DNA of 64,000 nucleotides from Butyrivibrio sp. VCB2006 (GTDB taxonomy: Bacteria > Bacillota > Clostridia > Lachnospirales > Lachnospiraceae). The notes under the pieces are model-generated. The model searched no databases. It saw only the letters and a program-made list of their open reading frames with translations, and had not been told where the DNA came from. The translations under genes and the position numbers were made by a program. This document shows, one piece after another, positions 40,025-49,169 of this stretch (position 1 is the first letter of the stretch; each line of letters opens with the position of its first letter). The stretch is from NCBI RefSeq assembly GCF_000420945.1, contig NZ_ATVX01000002.1:62001-126000 (forward strand), written 5' to 3'.

Positions 40025-41824
40025 TTATGCGTGCTTATTCTTCTGCAGCTCTTCTACTTCTTCTTTGAGTTTCTTGTTCTCAATGTCGTTAAAAGTATCT
40101 ACAGCCTCAATAATCTTTCTCTTAAGCTGATCAGACATTTCGCCGCTCTTCTCAAGCTCTTCACAAATATCTGCCTGCTCGGTATTAAAGTAATCAAGAA
40201 GCCGTTGTTTGTAGTCCTTAACCTTCTTGACCGGAAGCATATCAAGTCTCTTTGCTCCCACTGCCACAAGAATAATAACCTGCTCATGCATAGCAAGTGG
40301 ATGCTCTAACGGCTGCTTAAGTAGTTCCATAAGAACATTACCGTGAGCAAGCTGGTTCTTGGTGGTCTCATCAAGATCAGAGCTAAACTGAGTAAACACA
40401 GCCATTTCTCTGTACTGGGCAAGGTCAACTCTTATACTTCCTGCAGCTTTTTTCATAGCCTTGGTCTGAGCTGCGCTACCTACACGGGATACTGAAAGTC
40501 CTACGTTTACCGCAGGTCTCATTCCCTCAAAGAAAAGGTCACTCTCAAGGAATATCTGTCCATCAGTGATGGAAATAACGTTGGTCGGAATGTACGAAGA
40601 TACATCTCCCGCCAATGTCTCAATAATCGGAAGCGCGGTAATCGAACCTCCGCCAAGCTCTGAAGACAATTTGCTTGATCTTTCAAGAAGCCTTGAATGA
40701 AGGTAGAATACATCTCCCGGATACGCTTCTCTTCCCGGAGATCTCTCCAGCAAAAGTGAAAGCGCTCTATAGGCTACAGCGTGCTTACTAAGGTCATCAT
40801 AAACAATAAGCACGTCTTTTCCCTGATACATAAAATACTCGGCAAGAGCTGTTCCTGAATAAGGAGCAATGTACTGAAGTGGTGCCATGTCAGCAGCAGT
40901 TGAACTTACAACTGTTGTATATTCCATAGCTCCTGTCTTTTTCAGTGTCTGTATGATCTTGGCTACCGTTGAGGCCTTCTGGCCAATGGCAACATAGATA
41001 CAGATTACATCCTTGCCCTTCTGATTGATGATAGTATCAAGAGCAATTGAAGTCTTACCAGTCTGTCTGTCGCCAATGATAAGCTCTCTCTGTCCTCTAC
41101 CAATAGGGAACATAGTATCAATAGACAAAATACCGGTCTCCATAGGCTCATTTACAGACTGTCTCTCAATAATACCGGGAGCAGGTCCCTCTACAGGCCT
41201 GTATCCAGATTCCTTGATATCACCAAGTCCATCGATGGGCGCTCCAAGGGCATCTATTACTCTTCCAATGAAAGCCTCTCCAACAGGAATACCGGCTTCC
41301 TTGTAAGTTCTGACAGCCCTTGTTCCCTGTCTTATTCCTGTATCATTTCCAAAAAGAATACACCCAATATGATCATCTCTGATATCCTGGGCCATTCCCT
41401 TAGTTCCGTCTTCAAATTCAATTATTTCGCCGTAAAAAGTGTGATCGATACCATTTACGTTAGCTATACCATCACCAACCCAGGTTACGCTTCCGACCTC
41501 TCTGTCTTCTACGGCCAGATCAAAATTCTCCACCTTGGAGCTGAGCATGGTAATAATCCTACCGGTATCATTATCTCCGCTCTTACGTCTAAGATTATTA
41601 AGTTCTGCGCGAAGCTGTCTTGCTCTTCCTGCATCAGACCAGTCGTATTCATAATTCTTGCAGGAAACTATAAATCCGCCGCCAATAGACTTATCTTCTG
41701 ATACTTCAAGTTCCATATCAGAAACGCCAAACTTCTTACAGAGCATGGACCTGATTGCCCCAACCTGCTCCGGGCTTGGTGCTGTACTGGCATAGCGCAG
41801 TTTAGCTAATAGTTTTTCACTCAT
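40025..41824 (-). CDS. atpA: ATP synthase alpha subunit with an N-terminal delta-subunit C-terminal domain
   Basis: The 599-residue protein is about 95 longer than a normal alpha. From about residue 88 it is a standard alpha: [16 protein letters not shown] near 110, Walker A GDRQTGKT at 251-258, and the C-terminal domain. Residues about 12-78 match the C-terminal domain of delta (AtpH): a helix like [17 protein letters not shown], a strand around [10 protein letters not shown], the turn IGGGFIV, and the strand-helix ending [18 protein letters not shown], corresponding to the delta pattern GG.ii..gd.v.D.S..grL..l. The six-helix N-terminal domain of delta is absent, and no atpH lies between atpF and this gene. 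The ATG overlaps atpF by 8 nt, so the frame is a genuine coupled gene. Confidence 0.93.
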   Translation of the reverse strand: MSEKLLAKLRYASTAPSPEQVGAIRSMLCKKFGVSDMELEVSEDKSIGGGFIVSCKNYEYDWSDAGRARQLRAELNNLRRKSGDNDTGRIITMLSSKVENFDLAVEDREVGSVTWVGDGIANVNGIDHTFYGEIIEFEDGTKGMAQDIRDDHIGCILFGNDTGIRQGTRAVRTYKEAGIPVGEAFIGRVIDALGAPIDGLGDIKESGYRPVEGPAPGIIERQSVNEPMETGILSIDTMFPIGRGQRELIIGDRQTGKTSIALDTIINQKGKDVICIYVAIGQKASTVAKIIQTLKKTGAMEYTTVVSSTAADMAPLQYIAPYSGTALAEYFMYQGKDVLIVYDDLSKHAVAYRALSLLLERSPGREAYPGDVFYLHSRLLERSSKLSSELGGGSITALPIIETLAGDVSSYIPTNVISITDGQIFLESDLFFEGMRPAVNVGLSVSRVGSAAQTKAMKKAAGSIRVDLAQYREMAVFTQFSSDLDETTKNQLAHGNVLMELLKQPLEHPLAMHEQVIILVAVGAKRLDMLPVKKVKDYKQRLLDYFNTEQADICEELEKSGEMSDQLKRKIIEAVDTFNDIENKKLKEEVEELQKNKHA

Positions 41825-42308
41825 TATCTACCCCGGCCTCATTTATAAACTTGTCATACAGTTCTTTGTCATCAGCACTGCTGTGCTTGGTTGCTGCAAT
41901 CTTGGCTGCTGCATCAATTACCATATCTGTAAGCTGAGCTGCGTATACCTCTTTGGCTCTCTCATTCTCAACCTCAGCATTATGCTTGGCTTCAACAATG
42001 ATCTGCTCACCTTTTTTCTTGGCATCTGAGACGATACGATCATACTCATCATAGCCCTGCTTCTTGATGTCAGCTAAAATCTGTTCTTTTTCTTCATCTG
42101 CCAGAGCAATTCTTTCCTCATACTCTTTTTTGGTGGAAAGAGCCTGCTGTGTTGCAAGATCAGCTGCCTTAGTAGCCTCATCCACCTCTTCTTTTCTCTG
42201 CAAAAGAATCTTATCAACTCTCTTGAACAGGAAAATCCTGAAGATCGCATAGAGAATAAGTAAATTTGCAATGGTACATCCTATGTTAATAGCACTAAAT
42301 TCTAACAC
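41817..42308 (-). CDS. atpF: ATP synthase b subunit
   Basis: The 163-residue protein has one N-terminal membrane helix (about 7-27) and a long charged coiled coil (30-140), the usual peripheral-stalk layout. The C-terminal region, which in known enzymes binds the delta C-terminal domain, is retained. It starts at a GTG with AAGGA 7 nt upstream. It overlaps the delta-alpha fusion gene by 8 nt. Confidence 0.95.
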   Translation of the reverse strand: MLEFSAINIGCTIANLLILYAIFRIFLFKRVDKILLQRKEEVDEATKAADLATQQALSTKKEYEERIALADEEKEQILADIKKQGYDEYDRIVSDAKKKGEQIIVEAKHNAEVENERAKEVYAAQLTDMVIDAAAKIAATKHSSADDKELYDKFINEAGVDNE

Positions 42309-42335
42309 TGTAATATCCTTCCTTTGCCGGCTTTA

Positions 42336-42551
42336 TCATGAAAAAAGAATCATGATAGCTATTACGAAACCATAGATGGCTGTTGCTTCTGCAAGGGCAC
42401 AACCAAGAACGAGAAGTTTTAAGATTTTGCCATCAGCCTCCGGCTGTCTTGCTACAGCGTCTGTAGCCTTGGAGGTTGCCATACCAATTCCAAGTCCTGC
42501 GCCAAGTCCTGTAAATACTGCGATTGCTGCTCCTAATGCTGTAAAATCCAT
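42336..42551 (-). CDS. atpE: ATP synthase c subunit
   Basis: The 71-residue hairpin of two membrane helices has the polar loop ARQPE near 36 and the ion-binding Glu in LAEATAIYG near 55. Compared with the Na+-binding c subunit of Ilyobacter, the Gln of helix 1 is Ile here and the Ser after the Glu is Ala, so the ring is more likely proton-specific. It forms the rotor ring. Confidence 0.95.
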   Translation of the reverse strand: MDFTALGAAIAVFTGLGAGLGIGMATSKATDAVARQPEADGKILKLLVLGCALAEATAIYGFVIAIMILFS

Positions 42552-42573
42552 ATTCTTTTCCTCCGTATGTTTT

Positions 42574-43263
42574 TTATTCCACTGCTTCTTTTATGTATAA
42601 AGATGTTAAAAATACAAATACATATGCCTGAATAAGGCCATCAAACATATCAAAATAAACACTAAAGGGAACAGGTAATGCAAATGGTAGTACATGTTTG
42701 AGAAGCTCCATGATTACCGTAGCTCCGATGATATTACCGAAAAGTCGCATACACAGTGAAAGTGGTTTGATTGCAAGCTCCATAATGTTCATAGGAGCTA
42801 CTACTACCATTGGCTGAATAAAGCTCTTAAGCCAGCCCTTGGTTCCCTTGTGATGTATGCCTGCCGCTTCTACAAGGACAATACTCATTAGCGCCAAAGC
42901 TGCAGTAACGTTAATATCCATTGTAGGTGGTATAAAGCCCAAAAGTCCGGACATATTGGAAACCCCAAGGAAAATCAGCACAGTTACTATGTAATCCGTA
43001 TATCCGGCAGCCTCCTCCCCAAGCATGTCTCCGACCATTTTTCTGACCCAGACTACGAACGCTTCAACAGCCGCCTGTCTCTTGGAAATATTATGAACTT
43101 TAAAACCATGGGTAAGAATTAGTAGAGCAACTAAAACAATCGCCATTATGATCCAGGTGACCACAACGGACTCATAGATATCGTATTTGCCATTCCCAAA
43201 AGGCAAATGAATAAAAGCCTTATCTTTGAGAAGAATCTCATTAAGTAATTCCTTTATATCCAT
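42574..43263 (-). CDS. atpB: ATP synthase a subunit
   Basis: About 229 residues with five or six membrane helices. It shows the essential Arg helix MRLFGNIIGATVIMELL and the ending IQAYVFVFLTSLYI typical of subunit a. I place the start at the ATG at 43263, which has GGGGG 7 nt upstream; the longer frame (to 43356) runs through the promoter. It is the first gene of the operon; no atpI gene is present. Confidence 0.94.
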   Translation of the reverse strand: MDIKELLNEILLKDKAFIHLPFGNGKYDIYESVVVTWIIMAIVLVALLILTHGFKVHNISKRQAAVEAFVVWVRKMVGDMLGEEAAGYTDYIVTVLIFLGVSNMSGLLGFIPPTMDINVTAALALMSIVLVEAAGIHHKGTKGWLKSFIQPMVVVAPMNIMELAIKPLSLCMRLFGNIIGATVIMELLKHVLPFALPVPFSVYFDMFDGLIQAYVFVFLTSLYIKEAVE

Positions 43264-43291
43264 ATTTAAACCCCCAAAGCAATCATATTCT

Positions 43292-43320
43292 ATTATAAAA
43301 AAGGAAACATAAATGTGCAA
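43292..43320 (-). promoter_or_regulatory. SigA-type promoter of the ATP synthase operon
   Basis: On the minus strand TTGCAC (43320-43315) and a perfect TATAAT (43297-43292) are 17 bp apart, about 30 bp upstream of atpB. Confidence 0.88.
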
Positions 43321-43321
43321 G

Positions 43322-43367
43322 AAAAAACGGGGCTTTCTGGCATTTTTATCAGCCAAAAACCCCCGTA
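43322..43367 (-). terminator. Rho-independent terminator of the FapA-like gene
   Basis: On the minus strand ACGGGG.. / ..CCCCGT with an inner GGC / GCC pair is followed by a T run. It lies between the FapA-like gene stop and the ATP synthase promoter. Confidence 0.87.
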
Positions 43368-43379
43368 TAAAATAACTAG

Positions 43380-45899
43380 TCAGAAAACATAAATCTTCTC
43401 TTTTTTAGCATCAATTCTAAAGACAATCTTGTCAGTAGTTTTTCTGTCTTCTGTAATTCTCAGAGCAACTCCTTCTATAATGATAATGGTTCCTGCAAAT
43501 ATCTGGCTGGTTACTACTGCTGTGGCCTTACCGCCTTTTTCCACATCTCCATCCAGCTTTTGTCTCTTGGCGACAAGATTCTTCATAGACTGCTGTTTAA
43601 TAGCAATTGCTGCATTAATTTTAATTTTCAGCTGCATTACCTGGGCATTACCGGAACCAAGTTCCTGGAGTTTATCCCTTTCCTTTATCAGATTCTTAAG
43701 ATCTTCACCCTCTCTGCTGATCTGTTTTTGTATACTGTTATACTCAGCAAGAAGTTCTGAATTTGCTCCCAGCTTAATCGTAGTTCTGGCGCCCGTCTTA
43801 TTACCAAATTCAGCTGATTCAACGCCTTCTAGGCTATAGGCGGTTCCTCCATATATAACCCCCTGTCTGCCGTAGGTTTTTATTCTGCCTCTAGCCTCTA
43901 TTATGCAGTTGATAAAATAATTGGAAGAAATATCCTTTCCTGTAATTGTTACTCCGTCAAAAAACTTGGCAGTAATATTTCCCTTAGCTGTAATGCTGCC
44001 CTTTGCAGGACAAGTGGCACCGCCTGCAATAATGACATTACACTGACTCTCAACAATAGAGCTCTCCATATGTCCGCCGATAATAATATCTCCGGTTGCA
44101 TGTATTTCACTTCCGGAATTTACATCACCTTTGACATAAACAACGCCGTCATAATTAATTACATTATTTGTGATCTTAACTTCCGGCACTATCAGAATCT
44201 TTTTGATATTGATATTGCCATCATCGATACTTATTGCACCGTTTTGTTTGGCAACATAAGTCACCCTGTCGCTCATGATCATAAGGCCTTCGCCTTTAAG
44301 GATAGGAACTTCTTTACCGTTCTGTGCCTTAACAATTTCGCCGTAAATGTTATATCCGTCTACGCCTTTTGTGGCCTTATGGTAAACTGCAATCTTATCT
44401 CCGACTTTGACCTGCTGTATTGATTCGATATTTGAGAAATCAATGGTGCCGTCTTCATCCACCTTGATTTCATTATCACTTTCTGTATTGAAGAAATACT
44501 CAAAATAGCCATCTTCGCCATTCTGGACTTCTTTTCCCTGAGCAATAAGGTATTTAAAATTCGGCTCAGGATTAGCAAGGGCCTTCTTTATCAAAGCCCT
44601 GTCTATACCGCTTCTGATCTTTAATTTAAACAAGAATGTCAATATAGCATCTTCAGTGTAGCTTATTCCATCTTTTCTAAGAGGAAGCATAATCCAGCAC
44701 TTCATCTTATTTTCGGAGATAGAAATGTACTGCTCGCTGTTTTCGAGCATTGAGGACAAAAGAACTGCCTGATCTGATACACCGCCTGTTCTGTCCAGAA
44801 CCGAACCCTCCATGGCTTCCTCGTTGGAAGCGCTTTGAAGTTCTCCCGAAAGCATTTTATTACGTATGCGGTACATATCTCTGGCTGTGTACATCAGTGA
44901 AGAAAACTTAGTAACATCCAGACCTTCCTCAATGCCAAGCCTTATCTGTCGCATCTGATCTGCCTGATAAAGTGGCTTGCAATATGGCGAAATATCTATC
45001 TGATGTTCAAGACCTATACGCATTTCGTACATTTGCTGCCATCCATAGCTGGCATCAGCGTATTTGCCGACATCGATACCCTCTTCCAGTCCTAACCTGA
45101 CTTCCCTTATGGCATCGCCCCTCATATCAAAGGTTATATACTTATCAATAGGGATATTCTCTTTTAGTGCAAGTCTGATCTGTTCAAGTTGTTCTGCGTC
45201 GAATTTACGTTTTACATAGCCTTCGATGTCAATTTTATCCAAAAAGGCCTGATGCATTTGCTCTAATATTCCGGCAGTATACTTACGAATGTCGCCTTCA
45301 GTAAATGCAAATCCATCCTGAGCACTATGCCTTGCTGCTCTCATCTTCATATGCGGAATATCCAGCATAGCATAAGGTGATATATCAATTCCCGCCTGAA
45401 GCCCTTTTCTAATTTCTCTCATTTGAAGAGAATCAAAAGCAGGGTCCTGGTAAAAAATAATAGGTACACCGTTTTTCTTGGATAAGCCGTGTCTAATTTC
45501 ACGCATCTGATCTGCCAGATATACCTTCTTGGCATAAACAGATACGTCTATTCCTTCTGCGAGTCCGGCCCTTATCTGATAAAGCTGCTGATTATCAAAT
45601 CCTTGCGCTCTATACTGAGACATATCTATTCCCTGTGACATCTCAAGGCGCATTTCTTCCATGTCTGTCCATGAAAGCTTGGGATTTAGATATTTATTTA
45701 CATCAACCTTTTGGTCTTCCAGGCCTTTTCTTATCTCAGCCAGTTGAAGCGCATTAAAACCAAAGCTGCGTAACTTTTCTGAGTTTGCACCCAGTTTCTT
45801 ACACAGCTCCAGTTCTTTTTCCAGAGCATTCTCACTTAATGAATCCAGTCCTGTATATACGTTCAGTTCGTTGACCAGCTCAATTTCCTGGACTCCCAT
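43380..45899 (-). CDS. FapA (DUF342) protein with about twelve N-terminal repeats
   Basis: The 839-residue protein has two parts. Residues about 45-350 hold about 12 copies of a 24-28 residue unit with the pattern Q(M/L)..IR.GL..GID...Y; clear copies are QLYQIRAGLAEGIDVSVY, QMREIRKGLQAGIDISPY and QMRQIRLGIEEGLDVTKF. Residues about 390-839 are a DUF342/FapA domain: a beta-rich part, a polymer-like beta-helix region (GDVNSGSEIHATGDIIIGG, GSITAKGNITAKFF) and a coiled coil (about 705-775). FapA-type proteins are linked to flagella and cell surface matters in Firmicutes, but the role is not firmly known. No signal peptide. It is a single gene ended by a terminator. Confidence 0.85.
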   Translation of the reverse strand: MGVQEIELVNELNVYTGLDSLSENALEKELELCKKLGANSEKLRSFGFNALQLAEIRKGLEDQKVDVNKYLNPKLSWTDMEEMRLEMSQGIDMSQYRAQGFDNQQLYQIRAGLAEGIDVSVYAKKVYLADQMREIRHGLSKKNGVPIIFYQDPAFDSLQMREIRKGLQAGIDISPYAMLDIPHMKMRAARHSAQDGFAFTEGDIRKYTAGILEQMHQAFLDKIDIEGYVKRKFDAEQLEQIRLALKENIPIDKYITFDMRGDAIREVRLGLEEGIDVGKYADASYGWQQMYEMRIGLEHQIDISPYCKPLYQADQMRQIRLGIEEGLDVTKFSSLMYTARDMYRIRNKMLSGELQSASNEEAMEGSVLDRTGGVSDQAVLLSSMLENSEQYISISENKMKCWIMLPLRKDGISYTEDAILTFLFKLKIRSGIDRALIKKALANPEPNFKYLIAQGKEVQNGEDGYFEYFFNTESDNEIKVDEDGTIDFSNIESIQQVKVGDKIAVYHKATKGVDGYNIYGEIVKAQNGKEVPILKGEGLMIMSDRVTYVAKQNGAISIDDGNINIKKILIVPEVKITNNVINYDGVVYVKGDVNSGSEIHATGDIIIGGHMESSIVESQCNVIIAGGATCPAKGSITAKGNITAKFFDGVTITGKDISSNYFINCIIEARGRIKTYGRQGVIYGGTAYSLEGVESAEFGNKTGARTTIKLGANSELLAEYNSIQKQISREGEDLKNLIKERDKLQELGSGNAQVMQLKIKINAAIAIKQQSMKNLVAKRQKLDGDVEKGGKATAVVTSQIFAGTIIIIEGVALRITEDRKTTDKIVFRIDAKKEKIYVF

Positions 45900-46030
45900 A
45901 CGCGCTCCCTTTCAAGCGAGATAGATACATTTATACCAATTAATTTTATCATTTTATTGTACATTGCTCAACGTTATACAAATTGTACGCCATGTATTAT
46001 AAGCCTATAGCAAACGCCAAAAAGCCGCAT

Positions 46031-46066
46031 AAAAAAGGCAGGTAGCCGTTGTTACAGCTACCTGCC
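46031..46066 (-). terminator. Rho-independent terminator of ppdK
   Basis: A perfect 10-bp stem (GGCAGGTAGC / GCTACCTGCC) with a 10-nt loop is followed on the minus strand by six T. Confidence 0.92.
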
Positions 46067-46106
46067 TGTATCTGATATCAGATTATTAAATTATTATAAC
46101 CAATTA

Positions 46107-48953
46107 TCAGTTCTTCTTGTTCTCGTTGTAAGCCTTCTTAGCCTCCTCGATACCAGCCTTAAGACCAGCAAGTCCAGCCTTAGCAACTTCTGCAGAAGTC
46201 TCAGCAAGCTCCTTAGCGATAGCCTGTGCCTTCTCAGCAGCATCCTTAAGCTTTTCCTTAGTCTCATCGTCTACGAAAGACTTTGTAGCATCTGAAGCGT
46301 CGTCGCTCTTCTTAGCAGCCTTCTCAGCGATTGCAGCCTGTGCAGCAGCAAGTCTAGCAACAGGTACACGGAATGGTGAGCATGATACATAGTCAAGGCC
46401 AATCTTGTGGCAGAACTCAACTGATGAAGGATCTCCACCGTGCTCTCCGCAGATACCAACATGAAGCTTAGGATTTACTGGCTTACCAAGCTTAAGTGAC
46501 ATCTCCATAAGCTTACCAACACCTGTCTGGTCAAGCTTAGCAAATGGGTCATTCTCGAAGATCTTTGTGTCATAGTAAGCATTGAGGAACTTACCAGCAT
46601 CATCACGAGAGAATCCGAATGTCATCTGTGTAAGGTCGTTTGTACCGAAGCAGAAGAAATCAGCTTCCTTAGCGATCTCATCAGCTGTAAGAGCAGCTCT
46701 TGGAATCTCGATCATTGTACCAACTTCGTACTCAAGCTTAGCGCCTGCAGCAGCGATCTCAGCATCAGCTGTCTCAACTACTACCTGCTTAACATACTTA
46801 AGCTCCTTAACTTCACATACAAGAGGAATCATGATTTCAGGCTTAACATTCCAGTCAGCGTGTGCCTTCTGAACTTCAAGAGCAGCACGGATAACAGCCT
46901 TAGTCTGCATCTTAGCAATTTCAGGATATGTAACTGCAAGACGACATCCTCTGTGACCCATCATAGGGTTGAACTCATGAAGTGAATTGATGATAGCCTT
47001 TATCTCGTCAACGCTCTTGTTCTTTGCGTCAGCAAGCTTCTTGATCTCGTCCTCTGTTGTAGGAACGAACTCGTGAAGTGGTGGATCAAGGAATCTGATT
47101 GTAACAGGGCATCCCTCAAGGGCCTCATAGAGAGCCTTGAAGTCGTTCTGCTGATAAGGAAGAATCTTCTCAAGAGCAGCTTCTCTCTCTTCTACTGTAT
47201 CTGAGCAGATCATCTCACGGAATGCAGCAATTCTGTCTTCCTCGAAGAACATGTGCTCTGTACGGCAAAGACCAATACCCTCAGCGCCAAGCTCTCTAGC
47301 CTTCTTAGCGTCAGCAGGTGTATCAGCGTTTGTACGAACCTTAAGTCTTCTGAACTCATCAGCCCAAGCCATGATACGTCCGAACTCACCAGCGATCTGA
47401 GCGTCAACTGTTGCGATCTTACCATCATAGATGTTACCTGTTGTACCATCGATTGAAATGAAGTCTCCCTCGTGGAACTCTTTTCCAGCAAGTGTGAACT
47501 TCTTGTTTTCTTCGTCCATGTTGATGTCGCCACATCCTGATACGCAGCACTCACCCATACCACGAGCAACAACAGCAGCGTGTGATGTCATACCACCACG
47601 AACTGTAAGGATACCCTGAGCAGCCTTCATACCTGTGATATCTTCTGGAGATGTCTCAAGTCTTACAAGAACTACCTTCTCTCCTCTTGCAGCCCATTCT
47701 ACAGCATCATCAGCTGTGAATACGATCTTACCGCAAGCAGCTCCAGGTGAAGCACCAAGACCCTTTCCGATAGGTGTTGCAGCCTTAAGAGCAGCAGCAT
47801 CGAACTGAGGGTGAAGAAGTGTATCAAGGTTTCTAGGATCGATCATTGCTACAGCTTCTTCTGGAGTCTTGTGTCCCTCGTCAACGAGGTCGCAAGCAAT
47901 CTTAAGAGCAGCAGGAGCTGTTCTCTTACCGTTACGGCACTGAAGCATATAGAGCTTCTTGTTCTCAACAGTGAACTCCATATCCTGCATGTCATGATAG
48001 TGGTTCTCAAGAGTCTCACAAACCTTGATGAACTCTGCGTATGCTTCTGGGAATTCCTTCTCCATCTGAGCAATTGGCATAGGTGTACGAACACCAGCAA
48101 CTACGTCCTCACCCTGAGCGTTGATAAGGAACTCACCCATAAGCTTATTCTCACCTGTTGCAGGGTCACGTGTGAATGCAACACCTGTACCAGACTCATT
48201 ATTAAGGTTACCGAATACCATAGGCATTACGTTAACAGCTGTTCCCCATGAATAAGGGATATCGTTATCACGACGATATACGTTAGCACGAGGGTTATCC
48301 CATGAACGGAATACAGCCTCGATAGCAAGCTTAAGCTGCTCTACAGGATCTGAAGGGAAGTCCTTGCCAAGCTGATTCTTGTACTCAGCCTTGAACTGCT
48401 CTGCAAGCTCCTTAAGGTCAGCTGCTGTAAGGTCAACGTCAAACTTAACACCCTTCTTCTCTTTCATTGCATCGATAAGCTGCTCGAAGTACTTCTTACC
48501 AACTTCCATAACAACGTCTGAGAACATCTGGATGAAACGACGATATGAATCATATACGAAACGCTCGAATGCAGGATCTGGGTTACCCTTGATCATTGCT
48601 GCAACAACGTCATCGTTAAGACCAAGGTTAAGGATTGTATCCATCATACCTGGCATTGATGCACGAGCACCTGAACGAACTGATACAAGAAGAGGATTCT
48701 GAAGATCACCAAACTTCTTACCGTTGAGCTCCTCCATCTTCTTAACGCCTTCCATAGCCTGAGCCATGATTTCGTCATTGATCTTACGACCATCCTCGTA
48801 ATACTGTGTGCAGGCCTCTGTTGTGATTGTGAAGCCCTGTGGTACTGGAAGGCCAATGCTTGTCATCTCAGCAAGGTTAGCACCCTTACCACCGAGAAGG
48901 TTACGCATTGTCATGTTACCTTCGCTGAACATATAAACCCACTTGTTCGCCAT
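46107..48953 (-). CDS. ppdK: Pyruvate, phosphate dikinase with an extra C-terminal tail
   Basis: About 948 residues. It interconverts pyruvate, ATP and Pi with phosphoenolpyruvate, AMP and PPi, a glycolytic reaction in many anaerobes. It has the ATP-grasp domain (GGKGANLAEM near 20; VRSGARASMPGMMDTILNLG), the phospho-His loop GGMTSHAAVVARGMG near 455, and the C-terminal PEP domain with the catalytic Cys in GICGEHGGDP. A usual enzyme ends after RLAAAQAAI at about 875; here 73 Ala/Lys/Glu-rich residues follow, with a predicted long helix. The ATG at 48953 starts MANKWVYMFSEG. Codon use is highly biased. Confidence 0.96.
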   Translation of the reverse strand: MANKWVYMFSEGNMTMRNLLGGKGANLAEMTSIGLPVPQGFTITTEACTQYYEDGRKINDEIMAQAMEGVKKMEELNGKKFGDLQNPLLVSVRSGARASMPGMMDTILNLGLNDDVVAAMIKGNPDPAFERFVYDSYRRFIQMFSDVVMEVGKKYFEQLIDAMKEKKGVKFDVDLTAADLKELAEQFKAEYKNQLGKDFPSDPVEQLKLAIEAVFRSWDNPRANVYRRDNDIPYSWGTAVNVMPMVFGNLNNESGTGVAFTRDPATGENKLMGEFLINAQGEDVVAGVRTPMPIAQMEKEFPEAYAEFIKVCETLENHYHDMQDMEFTVENKKLYMLQCRNGKRTAPAALKIACDLVDEGHKTPEEAVAMIDPRNLDTLLHPQFDAAALKAATPIGKGLGASPGAACGKIVFTADDAVEWAARGEKVVLVRLETSPEDITGMKAAQGILTVRGGMTSHAAVVARGMGECCVSGCGDINMDEENKKFTLAGKEFHEGDFISIDGTTGNIYDGKIATVDAQIAGEFGRIMAWADEFRRLKVRTNADTPADAKKARELGAEGIGLCRTEHMFFEEDRIAAFREMICSDTVEEREAALEKILPYQQNDFKALYEALEGCPVTIRFLDPPLHEFVPTTEDEIKKLADAKNKSVDEIKAIINSLHEFNPMMGHRGCRLAVTYPEIAKMQTKAVIRAALEVQKAHADWNVKPEIMIPLVCEVKELKYVKQVVVETADAEIAAAGAKLEYEVGTMIEIPRAALTADEIAKEADFFCFGTNDLTQMTFGFSRDDAGKFLNAYYDTKIFENDPFAKLDQTGVGKLMEMSLKLGKPVNPKLHVGICGEHGGDPSSVEFCHKIGLDYVSCSPFRVPVARLAAAQAAIAEKAAKKSDDASDATKSFVDDETKEKLKDAAEKAQAIAKELAETSAEVAKAGLAGLKAGIEEAKKAYNENKKN

Positions 48954-48969
48954 GTTTTCTACCTTTCCT

Positions 48970-48990
48970 GTCGCTCCTCTATAAAGCGAC
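48970..48990 (-). other. Leader hairpin just before the ppdK ribosome site
   Basis: A 6-bp perfect stem (GTCGCT / AGCGAC) with a 9-nt loop lies immediately upstream of the AGGAAAGG that serves the ATG at 48953. It may act as an mRNA stabiliser. Confidence 0.45.
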
Positions 48991-49011
48991 ACCTTTCAAT
49001 ATTGTGCATTT

Positions 49012-49017
49012 ATTATA
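49012..49017 (-). promoter_or_regulatory. Probable -10 element of the ppdK promoter
   Basis: A perfect TATAAT lies about 60 bp upstream of the ppdK start on the minus strand. No good -35 is present at 17 bp (AGCGTA), which suggests an activator-dependent promoter, in keeping with the symmetric elements further upstream. Confidence 0.55.
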
Positions 49018-49048
49018 ATCACTGCATTTTACCGTACGCTTCCGTAAC

Positions 49049-49112
49049 GATACATATACCCGGTAGTCCGGTGATTTGTGTACAAATCACCTCACTTCTG
49101 GCCATATGTATC
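49049..49112. promoter_or_regulatory. Nested inverted repeats upstream of the ppdK promoter
   Basis: An inner perfect repeat GGTGATTTG-TGTA-CAAATCACC (49070-49091) lies inside an outer pair GATACATAT (49049-49057) / ATATGTATC (49104-49112). No T run follows on either strand, so it is not a terminator. Its position upstream of a weak-looking promoter fits an operator for an activator. Confidence 0.45.
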
Positions 49113-49169
49113 ATCACAGAAGCTGTCATTGGTAAAAATACATGCAATTACCAATTATAAAAAATTCAA

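Noticed and set aside
40025..41824. Delta-alpha fusion as a sequencing or frameshift artefact
   Set aside because: The frame is open throughout, has its own ATG overlapping atpF, and lacks the delta N-terminal domain completely rather than in a broken form; a single-base error would not produce this.
49131..49157. TTGGTAA / TTACCAA hairpin as the terminator of the phosphodiesterase gene
   Set aside because: The stem is AT-rich, the loop is long and no T run follows.
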